56,750 nt of DNA, taken from an uncultured Lachnospiraceae bacterium. GTDB lineage: Bacteria > Bacillota > Clostridia > Lachnospirales > Lachnospiraceae. The notes below the pieces were generated by a model that did no database searches, was not told where the DNA came from, and saw only the letters and a program-made list of their open reading frames with translations. Shown here piece after piece: positions 6,758 through 14,501 of this stretch; positions within the stretch are counted from its first letter, which is position 1, and every line of letters begins with the position of its first letter. The position numbers and the translations under genes are program-made. The stretch spans positions 1 through 56,750 of the forward strand of contig CAMNSD010000028.1 in NCBI GenBank assembly GCA_946554445.1, in the 5' to 3' direction.

Positions 6758-9676
6758 ATGGAAAAAAAGATAAAAAAGAAATGGTACATAAGAATGCATT
6801 TGACCGCCCTGCTGCTTTTGGCAGCTGTTATTGGGGCGGTATTTGTTATGGGAAAGGATGCCGGTGTGGCATATGCGGCGCAGAAGCGCACGGTGAAGGT
6901 TGGCTTTTTCCCGATGGAGGGCTATCATGAGCTGCTAGAGGATGGCAGTTACACAGGGATGGATGTGGAATACCTGGAGAATCTGTGTGATTACGTGAAT
7001 TGGGAGATTGAATATGTGCCCTGTGACAGCTGGGATGATGCGCTGAAGAGACTGGAGGAGAAAGAACTGGATCTGGTAGGCTCCGCACAGTATTCGGCAC
7101 AGCGGGCGGAGAAGTTCCAGTACGCCAATCTGGCAAGCGGTTATACTTTCGGTGCCATTGCCGTGACGGGAGACAGCCTTCTTGCCTATGAAGATTTTGA
7201 AGCCATGAAGGATATTACATATGGTATTGTGGCGACTTACGTCAGAAGGCAGGAGTTTAATGAATATTTGTCGGATCACAATATCGCCAGCCCTAAGGTG
7301 CGTGAATATGAAAGTACGGCCAACCTGCATCAGGCCCTGGAAGCCGGGGAAATCGATGCGATGGTGCATTCCCTCACGGAAGTGCGGGAAGGGCAGCGGG
7401 TGGTAGGCCGTTTTGCGCCTATGCCGTTTTATTACATATCTTATCGGGGCAACGATGATGTGATGCGGGAGTTGAATCAGGGCATTGCGGATGTGAAGAT
7501 GAACCGGCCGGAACTGGAAAACGAACTGATGGTGAAGTATTATGATAGTCGGATGGACCAGACAGTTCTTTTGACCAGTGAGGAAAAACAGTATATTGAA
7601 CAAAAGGGCACGTTGACGGTGGGATATCTGGACGGTTATTATCCTTTTTCCTATGAGGATGAAGACGGGGAGCATCAGGGACTGGCGGTTCAGGTATTGG
7701 AAGAAGTGGCGGTGAGTACCGGAATCTCTTTTACGTATATGAAAATGGCGGATCAGCGGGAGGCCAGCCAGGCGCTGCAGTCAGGCTATATCGATATTTT
7801 ATGTTATTGCGATGAGACGCCGAACGCCATGAAGGCGGACGGCGTGGCGTTGACGAAGGGTTATGCCCAGGTGCCGCAGGTCGTTATCAGAAAGCGGAAT
7901 GATAAGGCGGAGAAGATTGGCACGCTGGCAGTGGAGAGGAGCAGCATTTCTGCGGCGGGAAAACTTGGCTTTGTGGGTGAACATGAGCAGATTCTGGAGG
8001 TGGATTCCCAAGCGGACAGTCTGTATGCGGTGGAATCTGGCAAGGCCGATGCGGCTCTTTGCGACGGGTATTTGGCAGAGTATTTGATGGGGACGGATTT
8101 CACCTTGGGCAAACTGGAAATCCACAGTGTCCTAAACGACTCCCATATTGTATATATGGCGGTAAAAGATGATGTGGAGTCGCCACTGCTTGGGATTTTA
8201 AACAAAGAGCTTCTGGCCGTCACGGATAAGATGGTCAATGATTATATGCTGCGGGATAATTTCTATGCCAAAATGAGTTTAGAAACGTTTATCAGCGACC
8301 ATAGTATTCCCATTATCCTGATTCTGACAGTCTGTGCCGTATTTGCGATTTTGGTGTTATATAAAATGTTGAAAAACAGCATACGGATTCAGAAACTGAT
8401 GTATAAGGATTCGGATTTTAATATCTGGAACCTGAATTATCTGAAATATAGGGCTTCCCTGAAACTGACAGAAGCCAAGCTATTGAAGTATGCGATCGTC
8501 TATACGGATATCTGCCAGTTCAAGAGTTACAATGCGATTTATGGATGGCATGCGGGACAGCGGATCCTGGAACTTTCCATCAAGGAGATCGCGGCTATGA
8601 TCGACAGCGTGAAGGAACTTTACGCCAGAAGCTATGGCAGCCATTTTGTACTGTTTGTCTGCTATGACAACATAGAATCCCTAAAAAGGCGGATGATGGA
8701 ACTGGCGGACAGAATTTCCGACAAAATTTACGAGGAGACAGGTATTCGGATGGCACAGGCCATGGGAGCTTGCCCGGTTGACCAGGAGGATACGGATATT
8801 CAGCTGGCGCTCTCTTATGCGATTCAGGCGGTGGATCCCTTAAAGGATAGCCACAGCAATGCGATACAGATTTATGATGATATGCTGCGGGGGCAGTTAA
8901 AAGAGCGGCATGAACGGGAAAAATTGTTGGATTCGGTAGATTTTGGCAAGGATTTTGTGGCTTATTATCAGGCGAAAGTGGATATCCGCAATGAACAGAT
9001 CGTGGGGGCGGAGGCGCTGGTGCGCTTCAAGGATCCTACAGACAACGGGAGAGTTAGGGCGCCAGGCTTTTTCGTACCCTACTATGAGCAGACGGGCAGG
9101 ATTACGGAGATTGATTTCTTCGTGATGGAGAGCGTCTGTCGTATGCTGCGCAGGAGGCTTGATGAGGGGAAACGTGTGGTGCCGGTTTCCTGCAACTTTT
9201 CTAGGATGCACTTTGTCAAAGACGGGTTCCCGGAGCGGTTTGAGTCTGTGATTAATAAATACCAGATTCCCAAGGACCTGATCGAGGTGGAGATCACGGA
9301 GACGCTGGTGGTGGAAGAAATGCAGCAGCAGAAAGTCAAGGAAAATGTTGCGATATTGCGAGCGAACGGTGTCCGGCTGTCTATTGATGATTTCGGTTCG
9401 GGGTATTCATCTCTGGGCGTGTTTGAGCAGATTCCGGCATCGGTCATCAAGCTGGATCGGTCTTTCTTATTAAATAATGAAAATAGGGAGAGACAGGTAC
9501 AGATCATGAAAAATATTGTCAATCTTGCCAGGGATTTGGAAGCCCAGGTGGTCTGTGAGGGCGTGGAAACACAGAATGATACGGAACTGATGATGGAGAT
9601 TGGCGCCTATGTGGCGCAGGGATATCGTTATTGTAAGCCGGTTCCGGAACAAGATTTTGAGGAAATGTTGGTATGA
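6758..9676 (+). CDS. Tandem periplasmic-binding-domain / degenerate GGDEF / EAL phosphodiesterase
   Basis: A 972-residue cyclic-di-GMP signalling protein. A signal segment (about 8-35) is followed by two solute-binding domains of the amino-acid-binding (SBP_bac_3) type at about 40-265 and 285-505. Then come a transmembrane helix at about 515-538, a degenerate GGDEF domain (the GGDEF site reads YGSHF near 626) and an EAL domain from about 715. The EAL residues look intact: AEALVRF, CNFSR, EVEITET, DDFGSGYSSL, IKLDRSF and CEGVET. It should hydrolyse cyclic-di-GMP in response to an extracellular small molecule. A TTG at 6752 is an alternative start, since GAAAGG lies five bases before it and eleven before the ATG. 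Confidence 0.88.
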   Translation: MEKKIKKKWYIRMHLTALLLLAAVIGAVFVMGKDAGVAYAAQKRTVKVGFFPMEGYHELLEDGSYTGMDVEYLENLCDYVNWEIEYVPCDSWDDALKRLEEKELDLVGSAQYSAQRAEKFQYANLASGYTFGAIAVTGDSLLAYEDFEAMKDITYGIVATYVRRQEFNEYLSDHNIASPKVREYESTANLHQALEAGEIDAMVHSLTEVREGQRVVGRFAPMPFYYISYRGNDDVMRELNQGIADVKMNRPELENELMVKYYDSRMDQTVLLTSEEKQYIEQKGTLTVGYLDGYYPFSYEDEDGEHQGLAVQVLEEVAVSTGISFTYMKMADQREASQALQSGYIDILCYCDETPNAMKADGVALTKGYAQVPQVVIRKRNDKAEKIGTLAVERSSISAAGKLGFVGEHEQILEVDSQADSLYAVESGKADAALCDGYLAEYLMGTDFTLGKLEIHSVLNDSHIVYMAVKDDVESPLLGILNKELLAVTDKMVNDYMLRDNFYAKMSLETFISDHSIPIILILTVCAVFAILVLYKMLKNSIRIQKLMYKDSDFNIWNLNYLKYRASLKLTEAKLLKYAIVYTDICQFKSYNAIYGWHAGQRILELSIKEIAAMIDSVKELYARSYGSHFVLFVCYDNIESLKRRMMELADRISDKIYEETGIRMAQAMGACPVDQEDTDIQLALSYAIQAVDPLKDSHSNAIQIYDDMLRGQLKERHEREKLLDSVDFGKDFVAYYQAKVDIRNEQIVGAEALVRFKDPTDNGRVRAPGFFVPYYEQTGRITEIDFFVMESVCRMLRRRLDEGKRVVPVSCNFSRMHFVKDGFPERFESVINKYQIPKDLIEVEITETLVVEEMQQQKVKENVAILRANGVRLSIDDFGSGYSSLGVFEQIPASVIKLDRSFLLNNENRERQVQIMKNIVNLARDLEAQVVCEGVETQNDTELMMEIGAYVAQGYRYCKPVPEQDFEEMLV

Positions 9677-10440
9677 ACATGAACAAGAGGAAGATTATCA
9701 TGATGATATTATGTATCTTGGCGGCAGCATTATGTTTTCTCTATTGTTTGGTGGTGTTCATGATCAGATCCGGCAGCCATTTTTACTTGATTTGGGCGGT
9801 AGGCGGTTTCTGTTTCATTGGATTAGCTTTTATGATACGGTTTGACTGGTGGAGTCAATTCCCAAAAGCGCTGCGGCGGGGGATTAGCGGATTGGTACTG
9901 CTGGGAGTGGTTTTGTTCATAGTCGTCGAGGGATGCATTTTTGCACACTATTACGACAAGGGCAGGGAAAACCTGGACTATATCATTGTTTTAGGCGCCC
10001 AGATGAAGCCGGCCGGCCCCAGTGCGGTACTGAAGTTTCGACTGGATGCAGCTTACGAGTATCTGACGGTCAATGAAGGGACAATCTGTATAGTTTCCGG
10101 TGGGCAGGGAAGCAATGAACCCTGTACCGAGGCGGAAGGGATGTATCAGTATCTGGTGGAAAAAGGCATTTCGCCGGATCGTATCCTGCTAGAAGACCAG
10201 TCCACGGACACTTCGGAGAATATTGCTTACAGCGCCAGACTGATTGGCGGCACAGACGCCAGTGTGGGGATCGTCACCAATAATTTTCATGTGTTCCGCG
10301 GCGTAAGACTGGCGAAACATGCGGGATTTGAGGACGCCTGTGGTATTTCGGCGCGCTCCAATATTTATTTCCAGCCCAACAACCTGGTGCGGGAGTTTTT
10401 TGGCGTTATGAAGGACCTGGTGTGCGGAAATCTGCTCTAA
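9673..10440 (+). CDS. YdcF-like (DUF218) membrane protein
   Basis: A 255-residue protein with three N-terminal transmembrane helices (about 5-30, 35-58, 70-95) and a DUF218/YdcF domain from about residue 100. Characteristic segments are DYIIVLGAQMKPAGPS, CIVSGGQGSNEPCTEAEGM, EDQSTDTSENIAYS and IVTNNFHVFRG. Family members (YdcF, SanA) are linked to envelope biology without a settled reaction. The start overlaps the stop of the EAL gene by four bases, so the two are translationally coupled. Confidence 0.88.
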   Translation: MNMNKRKIIMMILCILAAALCFLYCLVVFMIRSGSHFYLIWAVGGFCFIGLAFMIRFDWWSQFPKALRRGISGLVLLGVVLFIVVEGCIFAHYYDKGRENLDYIIVLGAQMKPAGPSAVLKFRLDAAYEYLTVNEGTICIVSGGQGSNEPCTEAEGMYQYLVEKGISPDRILLEDQSTDTSENIAYSARLIGGTDASVGIVTNNFHVFRGVRLAKHAGFEDACGISARSNIYFQPNNLVREFFGVMKDLVCGNLL

Positions 10441-10479
10441 GGGCAGTCTGGAGGCATCTGTCCTGTCGGAAATGATGAG

Positions 10480-10502
10480 ATCCTGATGTTCGGGGTGTTT
10501 TT
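10480..10502 (+). terminator. Intrinsic terminator after the EAL/YdcF operon
   Basis: ATCCTGA (10480-10486) pairs with TCGGGGT (10490-10496) over a TGT loop, including G-T pairs, and is followed by GTTTTTGT. It is modest but well placed, 40 bp after the stop. Confidence 0.5.
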
Positions 10503-10531
10503 GTAATTCTTGCGGCTTTGCAATTCTGCGC

Positions 10532-10560
10532 TTGGCTTGCGTAAGATGGTGTGGTAAGAT
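10532..10560 (+). promoter_or_regulatory. Candidate promoter of the TPR lipoprotein gene
   Basis: TTGGCT (10532-10537), a 17-bp spacer and TAAGAT (10555-10560). The GTG start lies 23 bp downstream of the -10, with AGAGGG at 10571-10576. Confidence 0.5.
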
Positions 10561-10583
10561 AGAAAAGATAAGAGGGAACAGAA

Positions 10584-11651
10584 GTGAAACATCGTAAGAC
10601 AACAGATAAAATCAGAATAGGATTTGTGACAGGCGCCCTCGCCGTGGGGATGCTTCTTACCGGCTGCGGAGACAGCGGTGAGGAAAGCTATACCAAGCAG
10701 GGCATGACAGAAATACAGGCGCTCAATTATGATGAAGCCCTCTCGCTTTTTACTACGGCCGAGGAGAATGGGGAAGAGAAGAGACTGCTGTACCGGGGCA
10801 TGGGCATGGCCTATATGGGTAAGACCGATTATGCTTCGGCAATCACATATTTAGAGGCAGCGTTGAAACTGAGCAATGGCAGGGTGGAGGATATGGATTT
10901 TGATATCAACTACTATTTGGCCACGGCCTATTTCAAGAACGGACAGCCGCAGGAAGCGATAGCTTCCTACAATGCGATCCTGGCCCTTCGCCCGAAAGAG
11001 ATGGACGCCTATTATCTGCGGGGATGTGTGGAGTTGTCCCAGAATGATTATGAGTCGGCCCAGAAGGATTTCGATGCGGCCATCGCCTTAGAACCAAAGA
11101 ATTATGATCAGATCATACGCATATACATGGTGTTGGAAGAGTACGGTTATAAAGAGGTGGGGCGGGAATATCTGCAAAACGCCATGATGGAGAATGAGAA
11201 GTCCATCTCTGACTATGATATGGGTAGAATCTGTTATTATATGGGCGATTATGAGAACGCGCGCAACTTTCTTACGAATTTAAAAACGGCTACAGATTAC
11301 GGCGCGGCGCTTTACCTCGGCAGGACATATGAGGAACTGGGAGACTATAATTATGCAGCTACCATCTATGCTGACTATACCCAGTATGACCAGACCAAGG
11401 CGGAGATTTATAATCAGCTGGGTTTGTGTCGTATGAAGATGGGAGAGCATGATCTGGCACTTGCGGCATTCCAGGCGGCTATGAAGATCGAAGATAACGG
11501 CATGATGCAGACGCTTAAATTCAATGAGATTGTCACCTATGAATATATGGGGGAATATAAGACGGCTGCAGCGCTGATGAACAGTTATCTAAAAAGTTAT
11601 CCCGATGATGAGAAAGCAAAACGGGAATATGAGTTTTTACAGACAAGATGA
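10584..11651 (+). CDS. TPR-repeat lipoprotein
   Basis: A 355-residue exported lipoprotein with a GTG start seven bases after AGAGGG. The signal peptide ends in the lipobox LTGC, so Cys28 should be lipidated. The rest is a run of tetratricopeptide repeats (for example YLATAYFKNGQPQEAIASYN, YYLRGCVELSQNDYESAQKD, YNQLGLCRMKMGEHDLALAA). Such solenoids act as protein-binding scaffolds on the outer face of the membrane; the partner is unknown. It has its own promoter upstream, and 71 bp separate it from the Nudix-like gene. Confidence 0.85.
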   Translation: MKHRKTTDKIRIGFVTGALAVGMLLTGCGDSGEESYTKQGMTEIQALNYDEALSLFTTAEENGEEKRLLYRGMGMAYMGKTDYASAITYLEAALKLSNGRVEDMDFDINYYLATAYFKNGQPQEAIASYNAILALRPKEMDAYYLRGCVELSQNDYESAQKDFDAAIALEPKNYDQIIRIYMVLEEYGYKEVGREYLQNAMMENEKSISDYDMGRICYYMGDYENARNFLTNLKTATDYGAALYLGRTYEELGDYNYAATIYADYTQYDQTKAEIYNQLGLCRMKMGEHDLALAAFQAAMKIEDNGMMQTLKFNEIVTYEYMGEYKTAAALMNSYLKSYPDDEKAKREYEFLQTR

Positions 11652-11722
11652 GCGATTGACAAGAAATTCGGGCAATGGTAGTATGAAACCAAAAGAATAA
11701 GGATAAGGGAGAGTGTGGAAAG

Positions 11723-12127
11723 ATGAAGAATACATATGTGCGGGTAAAAGGTATCATCAAAAAGGGCGATACGTATCTGCTGATCAAAAGATGGGTGGAT
11801 GATCACATTCCGGAACCTTATGTGTGGGAGTTTATCGATGCGGAGGTAGCACATGGAGAAGCGCCGGATGATGCGATGCTCCATGCGATCACAGAACTTT
11901 TGTCTGTGAACGGCGTGATCGAGAAGATTGAGTATACCTGGTCGCAGCTGATTGGAGAGACGCACTGCGTTGGCATTGCTTATCTGTGTTCCATTGCAGA
12001 GGAAGATGAGTCCAGTATCATCCTTCCGGAGGAGTATGGCAGCTGGGAGTGGGTTAAGAGGGACCAGTTCCCCTATTATATTGAAAATCAGTATGTGCTG
12101 AAAGATTTGGAAGGAAAAACATTATGA
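11723..12127 (+). CDS. Degenerate Nudix-fold protein
   Basis: A 134-residue protein resembling a Nudix hydrolase: an N-terminal strand pattern (VRVKGIIKKGDTYLLIKRW), a PYVWEFIDAEVAHGEAP segment where the Nudix box begins, and a C-terminal WEWVKRDQFPYY segment. The box itself is degraded. The usual R-E-L-x-E-E-x-G core reads T-E-L-L-S-V-N-G, so the metal-binding glutamates are missing and hydrolase activity is doubtful. Its stop codon overlaps the pyrF start (ATGA), which couples it to pyrimidine synthesis and suggests a binding or regulatory role. That role is inference. Confidence 0.65.
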   Translation: MKNTYVRVKGIIKKGDTYLLIKRWVDDHIPEPYVWEFIDAEVAHGEAPDDAMLHAITELLSVNGVIEKIEYTWSQLIGETHCVGIAYLCSIAEEDESSIILPEEYGSWEWVKRDQFPYYIENQYVLKDLEGKTL

Positions 12128-13071
12128 TCGATAAATTGATAGAGAACATTAAGAAGAAACAGGCGCCTGTCATGGTCGGATTGGATCCGACCATGAAACT
12201 TGTGCCGGAACATATCAAGCAGAAAGCGTTTGCAGAATATGGCGAGACACTTAAGGGTGCAGCGGAAGCGATTTGGATGTATAATAAGGGAATTGTGGAT
12301 GCAGTCGCTGAGTTGATTCCGGCGGTGAAACCGCAGATTGCCATGTATGAGCAGTTTGGCGTGGAAGGGCTTGTTGCTTTTCACAAGACAGTGGAATATT
12401 GCAAACAGAAAGATTTGGTAGTGGTGGGCGACATCAAGCGTGGCGATATAGGTTCCACTTCCGACGCATATGCGGTAGGCCATCTGGGACAAGTACAGGT
12501 TGGTAATACCATGTGCCGCGGCTTTGGGGAAGATTTTGTTACTGTCAATCCCTATCTTGGTTCTGATGGCGTGAAACCGTTTATCGAAGTGTGCAAACAG
12601 GAAAAGAAGGGGATGTTCGTCCTGGTTAAGACCTCCAATCCCAGCAGCGGGGAATTCCAGGATCGTCTGGTACTGCCGGAGGGATGTACGGATGCTTCCA
12701 AGGCGAGACCTCTCTATGAGGTGGTTGGCGAGAAAGTAGCCCAGTGGGGTGCAGATCATATGGGCGCAGAATACAGTTATATCGGCGCTGTGGTGGGAGC
12801 TACTTATCCAGAGATGGGCAAGGTCTTGAGAGAGATTATGCCGAAGGCTTATATTCTGGTGCCTGCCTATGGCGCACAGGGCGGAAAGGGTGCAGATCTT
12901 GTGCACTTCTTTAACAAAGATGGACTCGGTGCAATCATCAGTTCTTCCAGAGGCATCATCGGGGCTTATCAGCAGGAGAAATATGCGCAATATGGGCCGC
13001 TGAATTATGCGGATGCTGCCAGGGCGGCAGTGATCGATATGCGGGAAGACATTGCGCAGGCGTTAGCGTAG
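12124..13071 (+). CDS. pyrF: Orotidine 5'-phosphate decarboxylase
   Basis: The last step of de novo UMP synthesis: decarboxylation of OMP. The 315-residue length fits the longer (type 2) subfamily. The active-site motif DIKRGDIGST is present near residue 101, and the phosphate-binding region near VPAYGAQGGKG. It starts inside the stop codon of the Nudix-like gene and is followed 37 bp later by pyrE, so the last two UMP steps are paired. The pyrK and pyrD genes often found between them in related bacteria are absent here. Confidence 0.95.
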   Translation: MIDKLIENIKKKQAPVMVGLDPTMKLVPEHIKQKAFAEYGETLKGAAEAIWMYNKGIVDAVAELIPAVKPQIAMYEQFGVEGLVAFHKTVEYCKQKDLVVVGDIKRGDIGSTSDAYAVGHLGQVQVGNTMCRGFGEDFVTVNPYLGSDGVKPFIEVCKQEKKGMFVLVKTSNPSSGEFQDRLVLPEGCTDASKARPLYEVVGEKVAQWGADHMGAEYSYIGAVVGATYPEMGKVLREIMPKAYILVPAYGAQGGKGADLVHFFNKDGLGAIISSSRGIIGAYQQEKYAQYGPLNYADAARAAVIDMREDIAQALA

Positions 13072-13108
13072 GAAGAGGACCGATATAATAACAGGAGGAC
13101 TCACGATT

Positions 13109-13786
13109 ATGGAACAGTACAAGCAGGAGTTTATCGGATTCATGGTGGACAGCCAAGTGCTCAAATTTGGTGATTTTACCTTAAAGAGCGGCAGGAAATC
13201 TCCCTTTTTCATGAACGCTGGCGCTTATGTGACGGGGGCGCAGCTTCGCAGGTTGGGAGAGTATTATGCACGGGCGATTCACGATCATTACGGGTTGGAT
13301 TTTGACGTTTTGTTTGGACCGGCGTATAAAGGGATTCCGTTGACAGTGGCCACGACTATGGCGATCAGCGAGTTGTATGGTAAGGAGATTCGCTATTGTT
13401 CTAATAGAAAAGAAGTGAAAGATCACGGTGATACAGGCATTCTCCTTGGCAGTAAGTTAAAGGACGGCGACCGGGTGGTGATTATCGAGGATGTGACCAC
13501 ATCAGGCAAATCCATTGAGGAGACCTTCCCGATCATCAAAGCGCAGGCAGATGTGGAGATCAAGGGACTGATGGTATCTCTAAACCGTATGGAACGGGGA
13601 CTTGAGAGCGAGAAGAGCGCCCTGGAGGAGATTCAGAATAAGTATGGGTTTGAGGCCAATGCTATTGTGACAATGGCGGATGTGGTGGAGTGCCTTTACA
13701 ACAAGCCTTATGAGGGAAAGATTTATATCGACGATACCTTAAAGCAGTCGATTGATGCATATTATGAGCAGTATGGTGCAAAATAG
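13109..13786 (+). CDS. pyrE: Orotate phosphoribosyltransferase
   Basis: Transfers ribose 5-phosphate from PRPP to orotate, giving OMP for PyrF. The 225-residue protein shows the type I phosphoribosyltransferase PRPP loop (VVIIEDVTTSGKSIEE), the N-terminal substrate segment LKSGRKSPFFMNAG and a FGPAYKGIPL loop. AGGAGG lies upstream of the ATG. It is in an operon with pyrF and is followed closely by two small membrane-protein genes that may ride on the same transcript. Confidence 0.95.
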   Translation: MEQYKQEFIGFMVDSQVLKFGDFTLKSGRKSPFFMNAGAYVTGAQLRRLGEYYARAIHDHYGLDFDVLFGPAYKGIPLTVATTMAISELYGKEIRYCSNRKEVKDHGDTGILLGSKLKDGDRVVIIEDVTTSGKSIEETFPIIKAQADVEIKGLMVSLNRMERGLESEKSALEEIQNKYGFEANAIVTMADVVECLYNKPYEGKIYIDDTLKQSIDAYYEQYGAK

Positions 13787-13808
13787 AAAGCAGGAAAGGG
13801 AGCGGAAG

Positions 13809-13961
13809 ATGGAAGAGAAAACTTATAAGACAATGGGTGGTTCCGGCGCGCTCAATATCGCAGTCGGTGTGGTTGCTCTGGTGGTGGGCGTGGCAAGCGG
13901 TGTGCTTCTGATCATCAGTGGAGCCAAGTTGTTAGCGGGAAGAAATAAAATCTTATTCTAA
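13809..13961 (+). CDS. Small single-helix membrane protein
   Basis: A 50-residue protein. The ATG at 13809 is preceded by GGGAG six bases away, and I prefer it to a longer reading that would start inside pyrE. It has a short polar N-terminus, then one glycine/valine-rich hydrophobic helix (about residues 14-43) and a basic end (GRNKILF). I do not recognise a family. It lies 22 bp after pyrE and 99 bp before the next small membrane protein gene. Confidence 0.6.
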   Translation: MEEKTYKTMGGSGALNIAVGVVALVVGVASGVLLIISGAKLLAGRNKILF

Positions 13962-14060
13962 AGACAGAATGATCAATGGGTGTTTTCGGCGTGTACGAAG
14001 ATGCCCATTTCATATTCCGGTGATCAGTGCGGCATAAAAGGCTTCGGCAGGGAGGTGCCT

Positions 14061-14381
14061 ATGGCAAAGAAGAACAGTTTCATGTTTACGAATAAAGAAC
14101 ACACGAAGAAAGGGATCATGGCTACGATACTGGGCGTGATTTCCCTGGTGGCGCTGGCTTATATGGTGCTTATGAGTTACCGGCGGGCGGGGGATGTGCC
14201 CCTGCAGTACGGCGCGGTGGCATTATTGTCCATGATTTTTGCTTTTGTGGGGATTGTGCTGGGTGTGATTTCCAAATCGGAACGTGACAAGTTCTATCTT
14301 TTCAGCTATCTGGGAATCGGGCTGAATGTGTTGGTGCTGGCGGTATTGAGCATCATCTTGTACGCGGGAGCGTATGCATAA
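14061..14381 (+). CDS. Small three-helix membrane protein (DUF6142-like)
   Basis: A 106-residue membrane protein. The ATG at 14061 follows GGAGG by five bases. The N-terminus is polar (NSFMFTNKEHTKKG), followed by three hydrophobic helices at about 17-40, 50-70 and 80-103, the second and third separated by a SKSERDK loop. The pattern resembles short Lachnospiraceae proteins grouped as DUF6142, but I rely on memory of the family for that. The function is unknown. It precedes the long aminopeptidase gene. Confidence 0.65.
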   Translation: MAKKNSFMFTNKEHTKKGIMATILGVISLVALAYMVLMSYRRAGDVPLQYGAVALLSMIFAFVGIVLGVISKSERDKFYLFSYLGIGLNVLVLAVLSIILYAGAYA

Positions 14382-14501
14382 CCTTTATTGCTGTAAAGTG
14401 TTCATGCAGGTTCTTTAACTGGTCAAAATAGAGATTGCCGTCAGGTCATTGCGCCGGCGGTCACAGAGGATTTATAAGGGAGTTTGAAAGAGAGGTTGGC
14501 T

